A stretch of 64,000 bases of DNA from assembly GCF_037126175.1 (NCBI RefSeq), contig NZ_CP146986.1:3314501-3378500 (forward strand). The letters are read 5' to 3'. Numbering within the stretch: position 1 is the stretch's first letter; every line of letters begins with the position of its first letter. Shown here one piece after another: positions 34,434 through 42,256 of the stretch. Origin of the DNA: Pseudomonas sp. RSB 5.4 (GTDB taxonomy: Bacteria > Pseudomonadota > Gammaproteobacteria > Pseudomonadales > Pseudomonadaceae). The notes beneath the pieces were generated by a model. That model ran no database searches and had not been told where the DNA came from. It saw nothing but the letters and a program-made list of their open reading frames with translations. The position numbers and the translations under genes were made by a program.

Positions 34434-36851
34434 ATGAGCGACCAGCAAGAATTCCCGGACAACCCCGACGACTACACCGAAGCTGACCACATCGAACACC
34501 ACTCCACCGGCAAAGGCCTCGCCCTGCCCGGCCAGAACCTGCCGGACAAGGTCTACGTCATCCCGATCCACAATCGCCCGTTCTTCCCGGCCCAAGTGCT
34601 GCCGGTCATCGTCAACGAAGAACCCTGGGCCGAAACGCTCGATCTGGTGAGCAAATCCGAACACCACTCCCTGGCCCTGTTCTTCATGGACACGCCCCAG
34701 GAAGACCCGCGCCACTTCAACACCAAAGCCCTGCCGCAATACGGCACGTTGGTGAAGGTGCACCACGCCAGCCGTGAAAACGGCAAACTGCAGTTCGTCG
34801 CCCAGGGCCTGAGCCGCGTACGCATCAAGACCTGGCTCAAGCACCATCGTCCACCGTACCTGGTGGAAGTCGAATACCCGCACCAGCCGACCGAGCCGAC
34901 CGATGAGGTCAAGGCCTACGGCATGGCGCTGATCAACGCGATCAAGGAACTGCTGCCGCTGAACCCGTTGTACAGCGAAGAGCTGAAGAACTACCTCAAC
35001 CGCTTCAGCCCCAACGATCCGTCGCCGCTGACCGACTTCGCCGCCGCCCTGACCTCCGCCACCGGTTCCGAGCTGCAAGAAGTGCTCGACTGCGTGCCGA
35101 TGCTCAAGCGCATGGAAAAAGTCCTGCCGATGCTGCGCAAGGAAGTTGAAGTCGCGCGCCTGCAGAAAGAGATCTCCGCCGAGGTCAATCGCAAGATTGG
35201 CGAGCATCAGCGCGAGTTCTTCCTCAAGGAACAACTCAAGGTCATCCAGCAGGAACTCGGCCTGACCAAGGACGACCGCAGCGCCGACCTTGAACAATTC
35301 GAGCAACGCCTGGAAGGCAAAGTCCTGCCGGCGCAGGTACAGAAACGCCTCGAAGAGGAAATGAACAAGCTGTCGATCCTCGAAACCGGATCGCCGGAGT
35401 ACGCGGTCACCCGCAACTACCTCGACTGGGCGACCTCGGTGCCGTGGGGCGTGTACGGCGAGGACAAACTCGACCTCAAGCACGCGCGCAAGGTGCTCGA
35501 CAAACACCACGCCGGCCTCGATGACATCAAGGATCGCATCCTCGAATTCCTCGCCGTCGGTGCCTACAAAGGCGAGATCAGCGGCTCGATCGTGCTGCTG
35601 GTCGGCCCGCCGGGCGTGGGTAAAACCAGCGTCGGCAAGTCCATCGCCGAATCCCTCGGCCGACCGTTCTACCGCTTCAGCCTCGGCGGCATGCGTGACG
35701 AAGCCGAGATCAAGGGCCACCGCCGCACCTACATCGGCGCGCAGCCGGGCAAACTCGTCCAGGCGCTGAAAGACGTCGAAGTGATGAACCCGGTGATCAT
35801 GCTCGACGAGATCGACAAGATGGGCCAGAGCTACCAGGGCGACCCGGCCTCGGCGCTGCTGGAAACCCTCGACCCGGAGCAGAACGTCGAATTCCTCGAC
35901 CACTACCTCGACTTGCGCATGGACCTGTCGAAAGTCCTGTTCGTGTGCACCGCCAACACCCTGGATTCGATTCCCGGCCCGTTGCTGGACCGGATGGAAG
36001 TGATTCGCCTGTCGGGCTACATCACCGAAGAAAAAGTCGCCATCGCCAAGCGCCACCTGTGGCCGAAGCTGCTGGAAAAGGCCGGCGTATCCAAGGCCAG
36101 CCTGAGCATCAGCGACAGCGCGCTCAAAGCCTTGATCGACGGTTACGCCCGTGAAGCCGGGGTGCGCCAACTGGAAAAACAGATGGGCAAACTGGTGCGC
36201 AAAGCGGTGATGAAGCTGATCGACGACCCGAAAGCGGTGATCAAGCTTGGCCCGAAAGATCTGGAAGCCTCGCTGGGCCATCCGGTGTTCCGCAACGAAC
36301 AAGTGCTGTCCGGCACCGGCGTGATCACCGGTCTGGCCTGGACCAGCATGGGCGGCGCGACCCTGCCAATCGAAGCAACGCGAATTCACACGCTCAATCG
36401 TGGCTTCAAACTCACCGGGCAACTGGGTGATGTGATGAAAGAGTCGGCGGAGATCGCCTACAGCTACGTCAGCTCGCACCTGAAATCGTTCGGCGGCGAT
36501 CCGAAGTTCTTCGATGAAGCCTTCGTCCACCTGCATGTGCCGGAAGGCGCGACACCGAAGGACGGCCCAAGCGCCGGCGTGACCATGGCCAGTGCCCTGC
36601 TTTCGCTCGCACGCAACCAGGCGCCGAAAAAAGGCGTGGCGATGACCGGCGAACTGACCCTGACCGGGCATGTGCTGCCGATTGGCGGGGTCCGCGAGAA
36701 AGTCATCGCGGCGCGGCGGCAGAAGATTTTCGAGCTGATCCTGCCCGAACCGAACCGCGGTAACTTCGAAGAACTGCCGGACTATCTGAAGGAGGGGATT
36801 ACCGTGCACTTTGCCAAGCGCTTTGCGGATGTGGCGAAAGTGCTGTTCTGA
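34434..36851 (+). CDS. lon: Lon-type ATP-dependent protease (endopeptidase La, AsrA-like)
   Basis: An 805-residue cytoplasmic AAA+ protease. It has a LAN substrate-binding domain (from VYVIPIHNRPFFPAQVLPV), coiled coil, Walker A GPPGVGKTS, Walker B VIMLDEIDK, and the catalytic dyad Ser713 (KDGPSAGVTM) and Lys756 (GGVREKVIAARR). The start at 34434 (MSDQQEF) is preferred; the frame stays open upstream to 34272 without a match to the family. From memory, P. aeruginosa has this second Lon (PA0779, AsrA, induced by aminoglycosides) beside a protease-inhibitor gene, as here. The IS element lies about 200 bases upstream and may affect its promoter. Confidence 0.93.
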   Translation: MSDQQEFPDNPDDYTEADHIEHHSTGKGLALPGQNLPDKVYVIPIHNRPFFPAQVLPVIVNEEPWAETLDLVSKSEHHSLALFFMDTPQEDPRHFNTKALPQYGTLVKVHHASRENGKLQFVAQGLSRVRIKTWLKHHRPPYLVEVEYPHQPTEPTDEVKAYGMALINAIKELLPLNPLYSEELKNYLNRFSPNDPSPLTDFAAALTSATGSELQEVLDCVPMLKRMEKVLPMLRKEVEVARLQKEISAEVNRKIGEHQREFFLKEQLKVIQQELGLTKDDRSADLEQFEQRLEGKVLPAQVQKRLEEEMNKLSILETGSPEYAVTRNYLDWATSVPWGVYGEDKLDLKHARKVLDKHHAGLDDIKDRILEFLAVGAYKGEISGSIVLLVGPPGVGKTSVGKSIAESLGRPFYRFSLGGMRDEAEIKGHRRTYIGAQPGKLVQALKDVEVMNPVIMLDEIDKMGQSYQGDPASALLETLDPEQNVEFLDHYLDLRMDLSKVLFVCTANTLDSIPGPLLDRMEVIRLSGYITEEKVAIAKRHLWPKLLEKAGVSKASLSISDSALKALIDGYAREAGVRQLEKQMGKLVRKAVMKLIDDPKAVIKLGPKDLEASLGHPVFRNEQVLSGTGVITGLAWTSMGGATLPIEATRIHTLNRGFKLTGQLGDVMKESAEIAYSYVSSHLKSFGGDPKFFDEAFVHLHVPEGATPKDGPSAGVTMASALLSLARNQAPKKGVAMTGELTLTGHVLPIGGVREKVIAARRQKIFELILPEPNRGNFEELPDYLKEGITVHFAKRFADVAKVLF

Positions 36852-36871
36852 CAGTTATCTAAGGCCTGACA

Positions 36872-36974
36872 CACCGCCTTCGCGAGCAAGCCCGCTCCCA
36901 CATTGGTTGTGTGGTGATCACAAATCCTGTGTTCATCACAAAACCCTGTGGGAGCGGGCTTGCTCGCGAAGGCG
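36872..36974. repeat. REP doublet, family A
   Basis: Inverted pair with an enlarged spacer holding GTGTGGTGATCACAAATC, between the lon-type gene and the inhibitor gene. Confidence 0.92.
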
Positions 36975-37069
36975 TCTGTAGCGACACCGCAGAACCGCCC
37001 GACGGTCACACTTTGTCTCATCTTCAGTTATGCTCGCCGTTCGTCGCCAACACCGGAGCCACTGAGCCT

Positions 37070-37462
37070 ATGTCCCCCACTCGCCTGTTCGTCCCCCTCG
37101 CCCTTTCCCTGCTGGCCGCCTGCGCCACGCAGCCGAAACAGAATGTGACCGTGGAAAAACAGAGCGAATGCCCCGTGCGGCTGACCAACGGACAAAACCT
37201 GATCGTGATGCTGCCAAGCAATCCGACCACGGGTTATCGCTGGGCGATTCAGGATTCGGCGGGCGGTGTGCTCCATGCCCTCAGCCCCGAGGTTTACAGC
37301 AGCCCGAAAGATTCCGGCATGGTCGGCGCGGGCGGTTTTTCCACCTGGCGCTTCCAGGCCTTTGCCACCGGCACCGGCCGCCTGCGCCTGACCTCGCAGC
37401 AACCTTGGGAGCCCGAAGTAACACCAGTTGAAACCTTCGACTGCGCCATCTCGGTGAACTGA
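37070..37462 (+). CDS. Chagasin-type protease inhibitor lipoprotein
   Basis: A 130-residue lipoprotein with lipobox LLAAC (cysteine near residue 18). The mature part has the I42/chagasin loop motifs NPTTGYRW (SNPTTGYRWAIQD), GAGGFSTWRF in place of the usual GxGG loop, and a final TVETFDC-like strand. Chagasins block papain-type cysteine proteases by inserting these loops into the active site. It would sit on the periplasmic side of a membrane. From memory, the P. aeruginosa counterpart is icp (PA0778), next to the AsrA protease gene. Lon is a serine-lysine protease, so it is not an obvious target. Confidence 0.85.
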   Translation: MSPTRLFVPLALSLLAACATQPKQNVTVEKQSECPVRLTNGQNLIVMLPSNPTTGYRWAIQDSAGGVLHALSPEVYSSPKDSGMVGAGGFSTWRFQAFATGTGRLRLTSQQPWEPEVTPVETFDCAISVN

Positions 37463-37464
37463 AC

Positions 37465-38100
37465 GTGGGCTGGCTGATTCTGGCGTTGATGGGCGCGGTG
37501 ACCTTTCTCTACGGCGTGAGCACCCATGCGGCGCTGTTGTGCCTGTTGGTCAAACCGTTGCCGGTGCTGGCCCTGCTCGGCTGGCTACACGATGCGCCAC
37601 CCAGCGACTATCGGCGCTGGATCAGTCTGGGGCTGATTTTCTCGTTGCTCGGTGACGTGTTGCTGGCGTGGCCGGGGGATTTGTTCGTGTTTGGCCTGGG
37701 TGCGTTTCTGGTTGCGCACCTGGCGTACCTCAAGGCTTACCTCAGCGATTGCAAGCGTCTGGCGCTCTTGCCGCTGGTGCTCGCGCTCGGCGTGGGCGCG
37801 GTGCTGCTGGGGCTGCTGATTTCCAGCGGTCTTGGGCCATTGCTGGTGCCGGTGGTCGTCTACGGCACCGCGATCAGCGCCATGCTCTGGCGCGCCCTCG
37901 CCCGCCTCGGCACCGACGTGCCCAAGCGTTCGGCGCTCTTGGCGGCGGCGGGTGCGGTGGCGTTCGTATTCTCCGACAGTGTGATCGGCATTGATCGCTT
38001 CGTATCGCCATTCCACGCGGCCCCATACGTCATCATCCTCAGCTACTGGCTGGGCCAGTGGGGGATTGCCGCTTCGGCGTTTTCCCCCGCCAAACGATGA
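37465..38100 (+). CDS. Lysoplasmalogenase (YhhN family)
   Basis: A 211-residue membrane protein with about eight hydrophobic helices and the YhhN motifs KPLPVLALL, FSLLGDVLLAWPGDLFVFGLG and a C-terminal FSDSVIGIDRFV. Eukaryotic and some bacterial members hydrolyse the vinyl-ether bond of lysoplasmalogens; the bacterial substrate is uncertain. The start is a GTG two bases after the inhibitor gene stop, so the two are co-translated. An upstream ATG is not available. Confidence 0.85.
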   Translation: MGWLILALMGAVTFLYGVSTHAALLCLLVKPLPVLALLGWLHDAPPSDYRRWISLGLIFSLLGDVLLAWPGDLFVFGLGAFLVAHLAYLKAYLSDCKRLALLPLVLALGVGAVLLGLLISSGLGPLLVPVVVYGTAISAMLWRALARLGTDVPKRSALLAAAGAVAFVFSDSVIGIDRFVSPFHAAPYVIILSYWLGQWGIAASAFSPAKR

Positions 38101-38105
38101 AACCG

Positions 38106-38240
38106 TTGTGGCGAGGGAGCTTGCTCCCGCTCGGCTGCGCAGCAGTCGTAAAACCTGAGTACGCGGTATACCCGCAGTATCGCGTGCCCCGGAATTGGGG
38201 TCGCTTCGCAACCCAGCGGGAGCAAGCTCCCTCGCCACAG
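38106..38240. repeat. REP doublet, family C (GAGGGAGCTTGCTCCC)
   Basis: Inverted pair GTGGCGAGGGAGCTTGCTCC on the left and CGGGAGCAAGCTCCCTCGCC on the right, with GGCTGCGCAGCAGTC and a TACGCGGTATACCCGCAGTA stretch between. It is the only locus of this family in the window. Confidence 0.88.
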
Positions 38241-38346
38241 GTATGTGTTTCAGGTTTGCTTGCAGCGGTTTATCAGACAACCCAAGCATCCCGACGCCAC
38301 TTTGGCTAAAATGCCGGCCTTTTCCACCGACACCGCCGGAACCGCC

Positions 38347-39090
38347 GTGAGCAAAGAACCCGATCGCATTTTCGCCCAGCCGATGGCCCAGGTGCCTGAC
38401 TTCGCCTTCAACGAGGACGTGGTGCGGGTGTTCCCGGACATGATCAAGCGCTCGGTGCCGGGTTACCCGACCATCGTCGAAAACCTCGGCGTGCTCGCCG
38501 CGCAGTTCGCCCAACCAAACAGTGTCCTTTACGATCTCGGCTCATCGCTCGGCGCGGTGACTCAGGCCCTGCGCCGTCACGTGCGCACCGACGGTTGCCG
38601 GGTGATCGCGGTGGATAACTCGGCGGCGATGGTCGAACGCTGCCGTGAATACCTCAACGGTCAGGATTCGATGTTCCAGGAGTTGCTGCCGGTCGAAGTG
38701 ATCGAAGGCGACATTCTCGCGCTCGAATTCAAACCGGCCTCGGTGGTGGCGCTGAACTTCACCCTGCAATTCATCGCCCCGGAACAGCGCACCGCGTTGC
38801 TCTCGCGTATCCGTCAATCGCTGCTGCCCGGCGGCGCGCTGATTCTGTCGGAGAAGCTGCGCTTCAACGATGCGCAAGAGCACGCGCTGCTCACCGATCT
38901 GCACGTCGCGTTCAAACGCGCCAACGGCTACAGCGAACTGGAAATTGCCCAGAAGCGCAGCGCCATCGAAAACGTCATGAAGCCCGACAGCCTCGAAGAA
39001 CACCGCGAACGCCTGCTGGCCGCCGGGTTCTCGAAAGTCGTGCCGTGGTTCCAGTGTCTTAACTTTGCCTCGTTGATTGCCTTGCCATGA
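38347..39090 (+). CDS. cmoA: Carboxy-S-adenosyl-L-methionine synthase
   Basis: A 247-residue SAM-dependent enzyme. It starts [33 protein letters not shown], a near-signature sequence for CmoA, and has the nucleotide-binding [12 protein letters not shown] loop. CmoA uses prephenate and SAM to make carboxy-SAM, the donor for wobble-uridine modification. The start is a GTG at 38347; a longer frame with ATG at 38311 adds residues not seen in the family. It overlaps cmoB by four bases. Confidence 0.93.
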   Translation: MSKEPDRIFAQPMAQVPDFAFNEDVVRVFPDMIKRSVPGYPTIVENLGVLAAQFAQPNSVLYDLGSSLGAVTQALRRHVRTDGCRVIAVDNSAAMVERCREYLNGQDSMFQELLPVEVIEGDILALEFKPASVVALNFTLQFIAPEQRTALLSRIRQSLLPGGALILSEKLRFNDAQEHALLTDLHVAFKRANGYSELEIAQKRSAIENVMKPDSLEEHRERLLAAGFSKVVPWFQCLNFASLIALP

Positions 39091-40043
39091 TTGATCTGTC
39101 CCCCCTCGCCCGCCGTCTGGCCGGCACGCCGCTGGCCGACTGGGCCAACACCCTGCAAGGGCAACTCGACAAGAAAATGGAGAAAGGCCACGGCGATCTG
39201 GAGCGCTGGCAGAGTGCGCTGGACGCGTTGCCGAAGATCCAGCCGAGCGAAGTCGATCTGCTCAACGGCCTGAAACTCGACACCGATTGCGACGATGAAA
39301 CCCGTGCACAAATGCGCACCGCACTGATGGGCCTGTCGCCGTGGCGCAAGGGGCCGTTCGACCTGTTCGGCGTGCACGTCGACACCGAATGGCGCTCGGA
39401 CTGGAAGTGGTCGCGGGTCGCTCCGCATCTGGATCTGAAGGGCAAACGCATCCTCGATGTCGGTTGCGGCAACGGTTACTACATGTGGCGCATGCTCGGC
39501 GCCGGTGCCGACAGCGTGATCGGCGTCGATCCGAACTGGCTGTTCTTCTGCCAGTTCCAGGCCGTGCAGCGTTATCTGTCCGAGCCGAACGCGTGGCACT
39601 TGCCGTTCCCGTTCGAAGACCTGCCGCCGAACCTGGAAGGCTTCGATACGGTGTTCTCGATGGGCGTGTTCTACCACCGTCGTTCGCCGATCGAGCATTT
39701 GCTGGCGCTCAAGGATTGCCTGGTCAAGGGCGGCGAACTGGTGCTGGAAACCCTGGTGGTCGAAGGCGACAAGCATCAGGTGCTGGTGCCGGAAGATCGT
39801 TACGCGCAGATGCGCAACGTGTGGTTCCTGCCATCGGTGCCGGCGCTTGAGTTGTGGCTGCGCCGAGCAGGCTTCACCGATATTCGTTGTGTCGACGTCA
39901 GCATGACGACAGTCGATGAACAACGAGGCACCGAATGGATGAAGTATCAGTCGCTGAGTGACTTCCTTGATCCCGAGGACCACAGCAAGACCATCGAAGG
40001 GCTGCCGGCGCCGATGCGGGCGGTGATTGTCGCGAAGAAATAA
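39087..40043 (+). CDS. cmoB: tRNA U34 carboxymethyltransferase
   Basis: A 318-residue enzyme with the SAM-fold motif [20 protein letters not shown] and the CmoB-typical [20 protein letters not shown] and [13 protein letters not shown] stretches. It transfers the carboxymethyl group from carboxy-SAM to 5-hydroxyuridine at tRNA position 34, forming cmo5U. The ATGA overlap with cmoA couples the two enzymes of this pathway. Confidence 0.95.
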   Translation: MIDLSPLARRLAGTPLADWANTLQGQLDKKMEKGHGDLERWQSALDALPKIQPSEVDLLNGLKLDTDCDDETRAQMRTALMGLSPWRKGPFDLFGVHVDTEWRSDWKWSRVAPHLDLKGKRILDVGCGNGYYMWRMLGAGADSVIGVDPNWLFFCQFQAVQRYLSEPNAWHLPFPFEDLPPNLEGFDTVFSMGVFYHRRSPIEHLLALKDCLVKGGELVLETLVVEGDKHQVLVPEDRYAQMRNVWFLPSVPALELWLRRAGFTDIRCVDVSMTTVDEQRGTEWMKYQSLSDFLDPEDHSKTIEGLPAPMRAVIVAKK

Positions 40044-40052
40044 CCCAATCTC

Positions 40053-40143
40053 CTGTGGGAGCGGGCTTGCTCGCGAAAGCGGTGTGTCAGGCAACATTTT
40101 AATCGCCTGACACACCGCTTTCGCGAGCAAGCCCGCTCCCACA
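40053..40143. repeat. REP doublet, family A
   Basis: Inverted pair with GCGGTGTGTCAGGC...GCCTGACACACCGC spacer arms, between the convergent cmoB and tadA genes. Confidence 0.93.
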
Positions 40144-40156
40144 TTGGGTGTTGTGT

Positions 40157-40654
40157 TTATTCAGATGGCTTTGCACGCCGGGCGCGGAAGAATTCGGTCA
40201 GCACCGCCCCACACTCCTCAGCCAGCACTCCCCCCTCATACAACACTCGGTGATTCAAAAATCCCTGGGTAAAAAACTGTCCCTGACTCTGCACAATCCC
40301 GGCCTTCGGCTCCAATGCGCCATACACCACCCGCGCAATGCGTGAATGCACGATCAGCCCGGCGCACATGCTGCACGGTTCCAGCGTCACGTACAGCGTG
40401 CTGCCGGGCAGGCGATAGTTGTTGATGGCCTGGGCAGCGGCACGGATCGCGACCATTTCCGCGTGGGCACTCGGGTCGCTGGTGGTGATCGGGCAGTTGT
40501 AGCCACGCCCGATGATCTCGCCGTTCTGCACCAGCACCGCGCCCACCGGCACTTCGCCGAGGGTTGCGCCTTGGGCAGCAAGCTCCAGGGCTTCGCGCAT
40601 GAAATCGCGGTCACGGCTGCGGTCGATGATCGCGGCGGGGCGAATCTGACGCAT
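40157..40654 (-). CDS. tadA: tRNA adenosine(34) deaminase
   Basis: A 165-residue zinc deaminase with the catalytic H-A-E in PSAHAEMVAIR and the P-C-x-x-C zinc ligands in LEPCSMCAGLIVHSR. It converts A34 to inosine in tRNA-Arg. The start at 40654 (MRQIRPA) overlaps the stop of the multicopper oxidase gene by one base (TGATG), so the two are co-translated. A frame open to 40723 lies within that oxidase gene and is not needed. Confidence 0.93.
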   Translation of the reverse strand: MRQIRPAAIIDRSRDRDFMREALELAAQGATLGEVPVGAVLVQNGEIIGRGYNCPITTSDPSAHAEMVAIRAAAQAINNYRLPGSTLYVTLEPCSMCAGLIVHSRIARVVYGALEPKAGIVQSQGQFFTQGFLNHRVLYEGGVLAEECGAVLTEFFRARRAKPSE

Positions 40655-42030
40655 CACTTCACCTCGATGGCGGCCATCAGGCCGGTTTCCATGTGGTCGA
40701 TCACATGGCAATGGAACATCCACACCCCCGGGTTATCCGCCACCAGCGCCACTTGCGCACGCTCGTTCTTGCCCAGCAGATAAGTGTCGGTGAAGTACGG
40801 AGTAATCTTGTGCCGGTTCGACGCAATCACCTTGAAGCTCATGCCGTGCAGGTGAATCGGGTGCTGATACTGGGTCATGTTCTTCAGTTCGAAGATGTAG
40901 CTCTGGCCCAGCTTCAGGCTGGCAATCGGCCGATCGGCGCAGGTCTTGTCGGTGATGTCCCAGGCCTTGCCGTTGATCTGCCACAGGCTCGGCGGTTTGC
41001 CGTTGTCGACATTCACCGACACCGAACCGACCCATTCGAAATTGAAGTTGAGTTTCTCGGCATTCGCCAGATCCGGCTCGGCCACCGGGTTGGCGGGCAA
41101 GGCTTTCGGCCACTCGGTCGGCGCATCGTTATTGGCCACCGAGCGCAAAGTCCCCAGACGCACCGGGCCATTGCGCAGCGACAACTCTTCACCGGCCGGC
41201 GGCGCCTTGATCGCCAGGCAAATACGCATGCCCGGGCCGAGCCAGTATTCCTTGCCCAGCGGCCGCGGCTCGACCGGGTTGCCGTCCAGCGCATAAATCT
41301 GCGCTTCGACGCCGGGGATGTTGATGCGATAGGTCAGGGTGTTGTCGAGGTTGAGCAAACGCACCCGGGTGATCTGCCCCGCCGGCAACTCGATCACCGG
41401 CGATGGCAGGCCGTTGATGGTCGACAGCCGCCCCGCCGTACCGCCACGCGCCGCTTCGCGCGGAACACTGAACTCGACGAAATGACCCTCATCGTCGATG
41501 TGCCAGTTCTTTAGACTCAGGGTCTTTTCGTACTTGAATCCGGTCGGTTCGCGCTCTTCGACGATCAGCGGCCCGACCAGTCCGCGCCCCAGCTCTTCGC
41601 TGCTGCTGACGTGCGGGTGATACCAGTAGCTGCCGGCGTCCGGTACGCGGAATTTGTAATCGAAGTATTCACCGGGCAGCACCGGCAATTGCGAGACGTA
41701 CGGCACACCGTCCATCTCCAGCGGCAGACGGATGCCGTGCCAGTGGATGGTGGTCGCCACCGGCAGGTGGTTGATGAAACGCACCCGCAGCCACTCGCCC
41801 TGACGCACGCGCAGTTCAGTGCCCGGCGCCGACGGGCCGAACGCCCACGCCTCGGTCTTGTGCCCTGGCACCAATTCAACGTCCAGTGGCGCCGCAATCA
41901 GCTCGTAGTCGTGGCCCGCGTCAGCATCGGCCATCTTGCCCAGCCAGTAGCGCGACGCGCCTCCTGCTCCGACACCAACGACAACAAGACCGGCCAGGCC
42001 ACCGAGGATTTGGCGACGGGTAAAGGACAT
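40654..42030 (-). CDS. Multicopper oxidase family protein
   Basis: A 458-residue periplasmic oxidase. The N-terminus MSFTRRQILGGLAGLVVVGVG looks like a Tat signal. All four copper-ligand motifs are present: TIHWHGIRLP, YWYHPHVSSSE, HPIHLHGMSF and HCHVIDHMETGLM, the last including the type 1 copper methionine. Copper or iron detoxification as in CueO is possible, but no methionine-rich insert is seen. It precedes and is coupled to tadA, an arrangement I recall from P. aeruginosa (PA3768-PA3767). The start at 42030 follows the signal; the frame is open to 42156. Confidence 0.9.
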   Translation of the reverse strand: MSFTRRQILGGLAGLVVVGVGAGGASRYWLGKMADADAGHDYELIAAPLDVELVPGHKTEAWAFGPSAPGTELRVRQGEWLRVRFINHLPVATTIHWHGIRLPLEMDGVPYVSQLPVLPGEYFDYKFRVPDAGSYWYHPHVSSSEELGRGLVGPLIVEEREPTGFKYEKTLSLKNWHIDDEGHFVEFSVPREAARGGTAGRLSTINGLPSPVIELPAGQITRVRLLNLDNTLTYRINIPGVEAQIYALDGNPVEPRPLGKEYWLGPGMRICLAIKAPPAGEELSLRNGPVRLGTLRSVANNDAPTEWPKALPANPVAEPDLANAEKLNFNFEWVGSVSVNVDNGKPPSLWQINGKAWDITDKTCADRPIASLKLGQSYIFELKNMTQYQHPIHLHGMSFKVIASNRHKITPYFTDTYLLGKNERAQVALVADNPGVWMFHCHVIDHMETGLMAAIEVK

Positions 42031-42256
42031 GAACTCAACTACCTCACGTATCTGCGTCGGGCACCGGGCCCGCAAAAGGCAAATACGATACACCTGCAAT
42101 TGCGAAACAGTAAGGGCAGCGCGGCGGATGGACGCAGTTGCACCCAGCGCGTACACGATTTCGAGCGCTCAAGTGACATAACTATGTAGTGCACATGCAT
42201 CGAACAGCCGGGCGATCCTGTGCCACCCGTTTCTCATGGATAGAGAGTTCAACCAC

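Noticed and set aside
40157..40723. A longer TadA starting upstream of 40654
   Set aside because: The extra residues are the other-frame translation of the multicopper oxidase C-terminus, which has its copper ligands intact.
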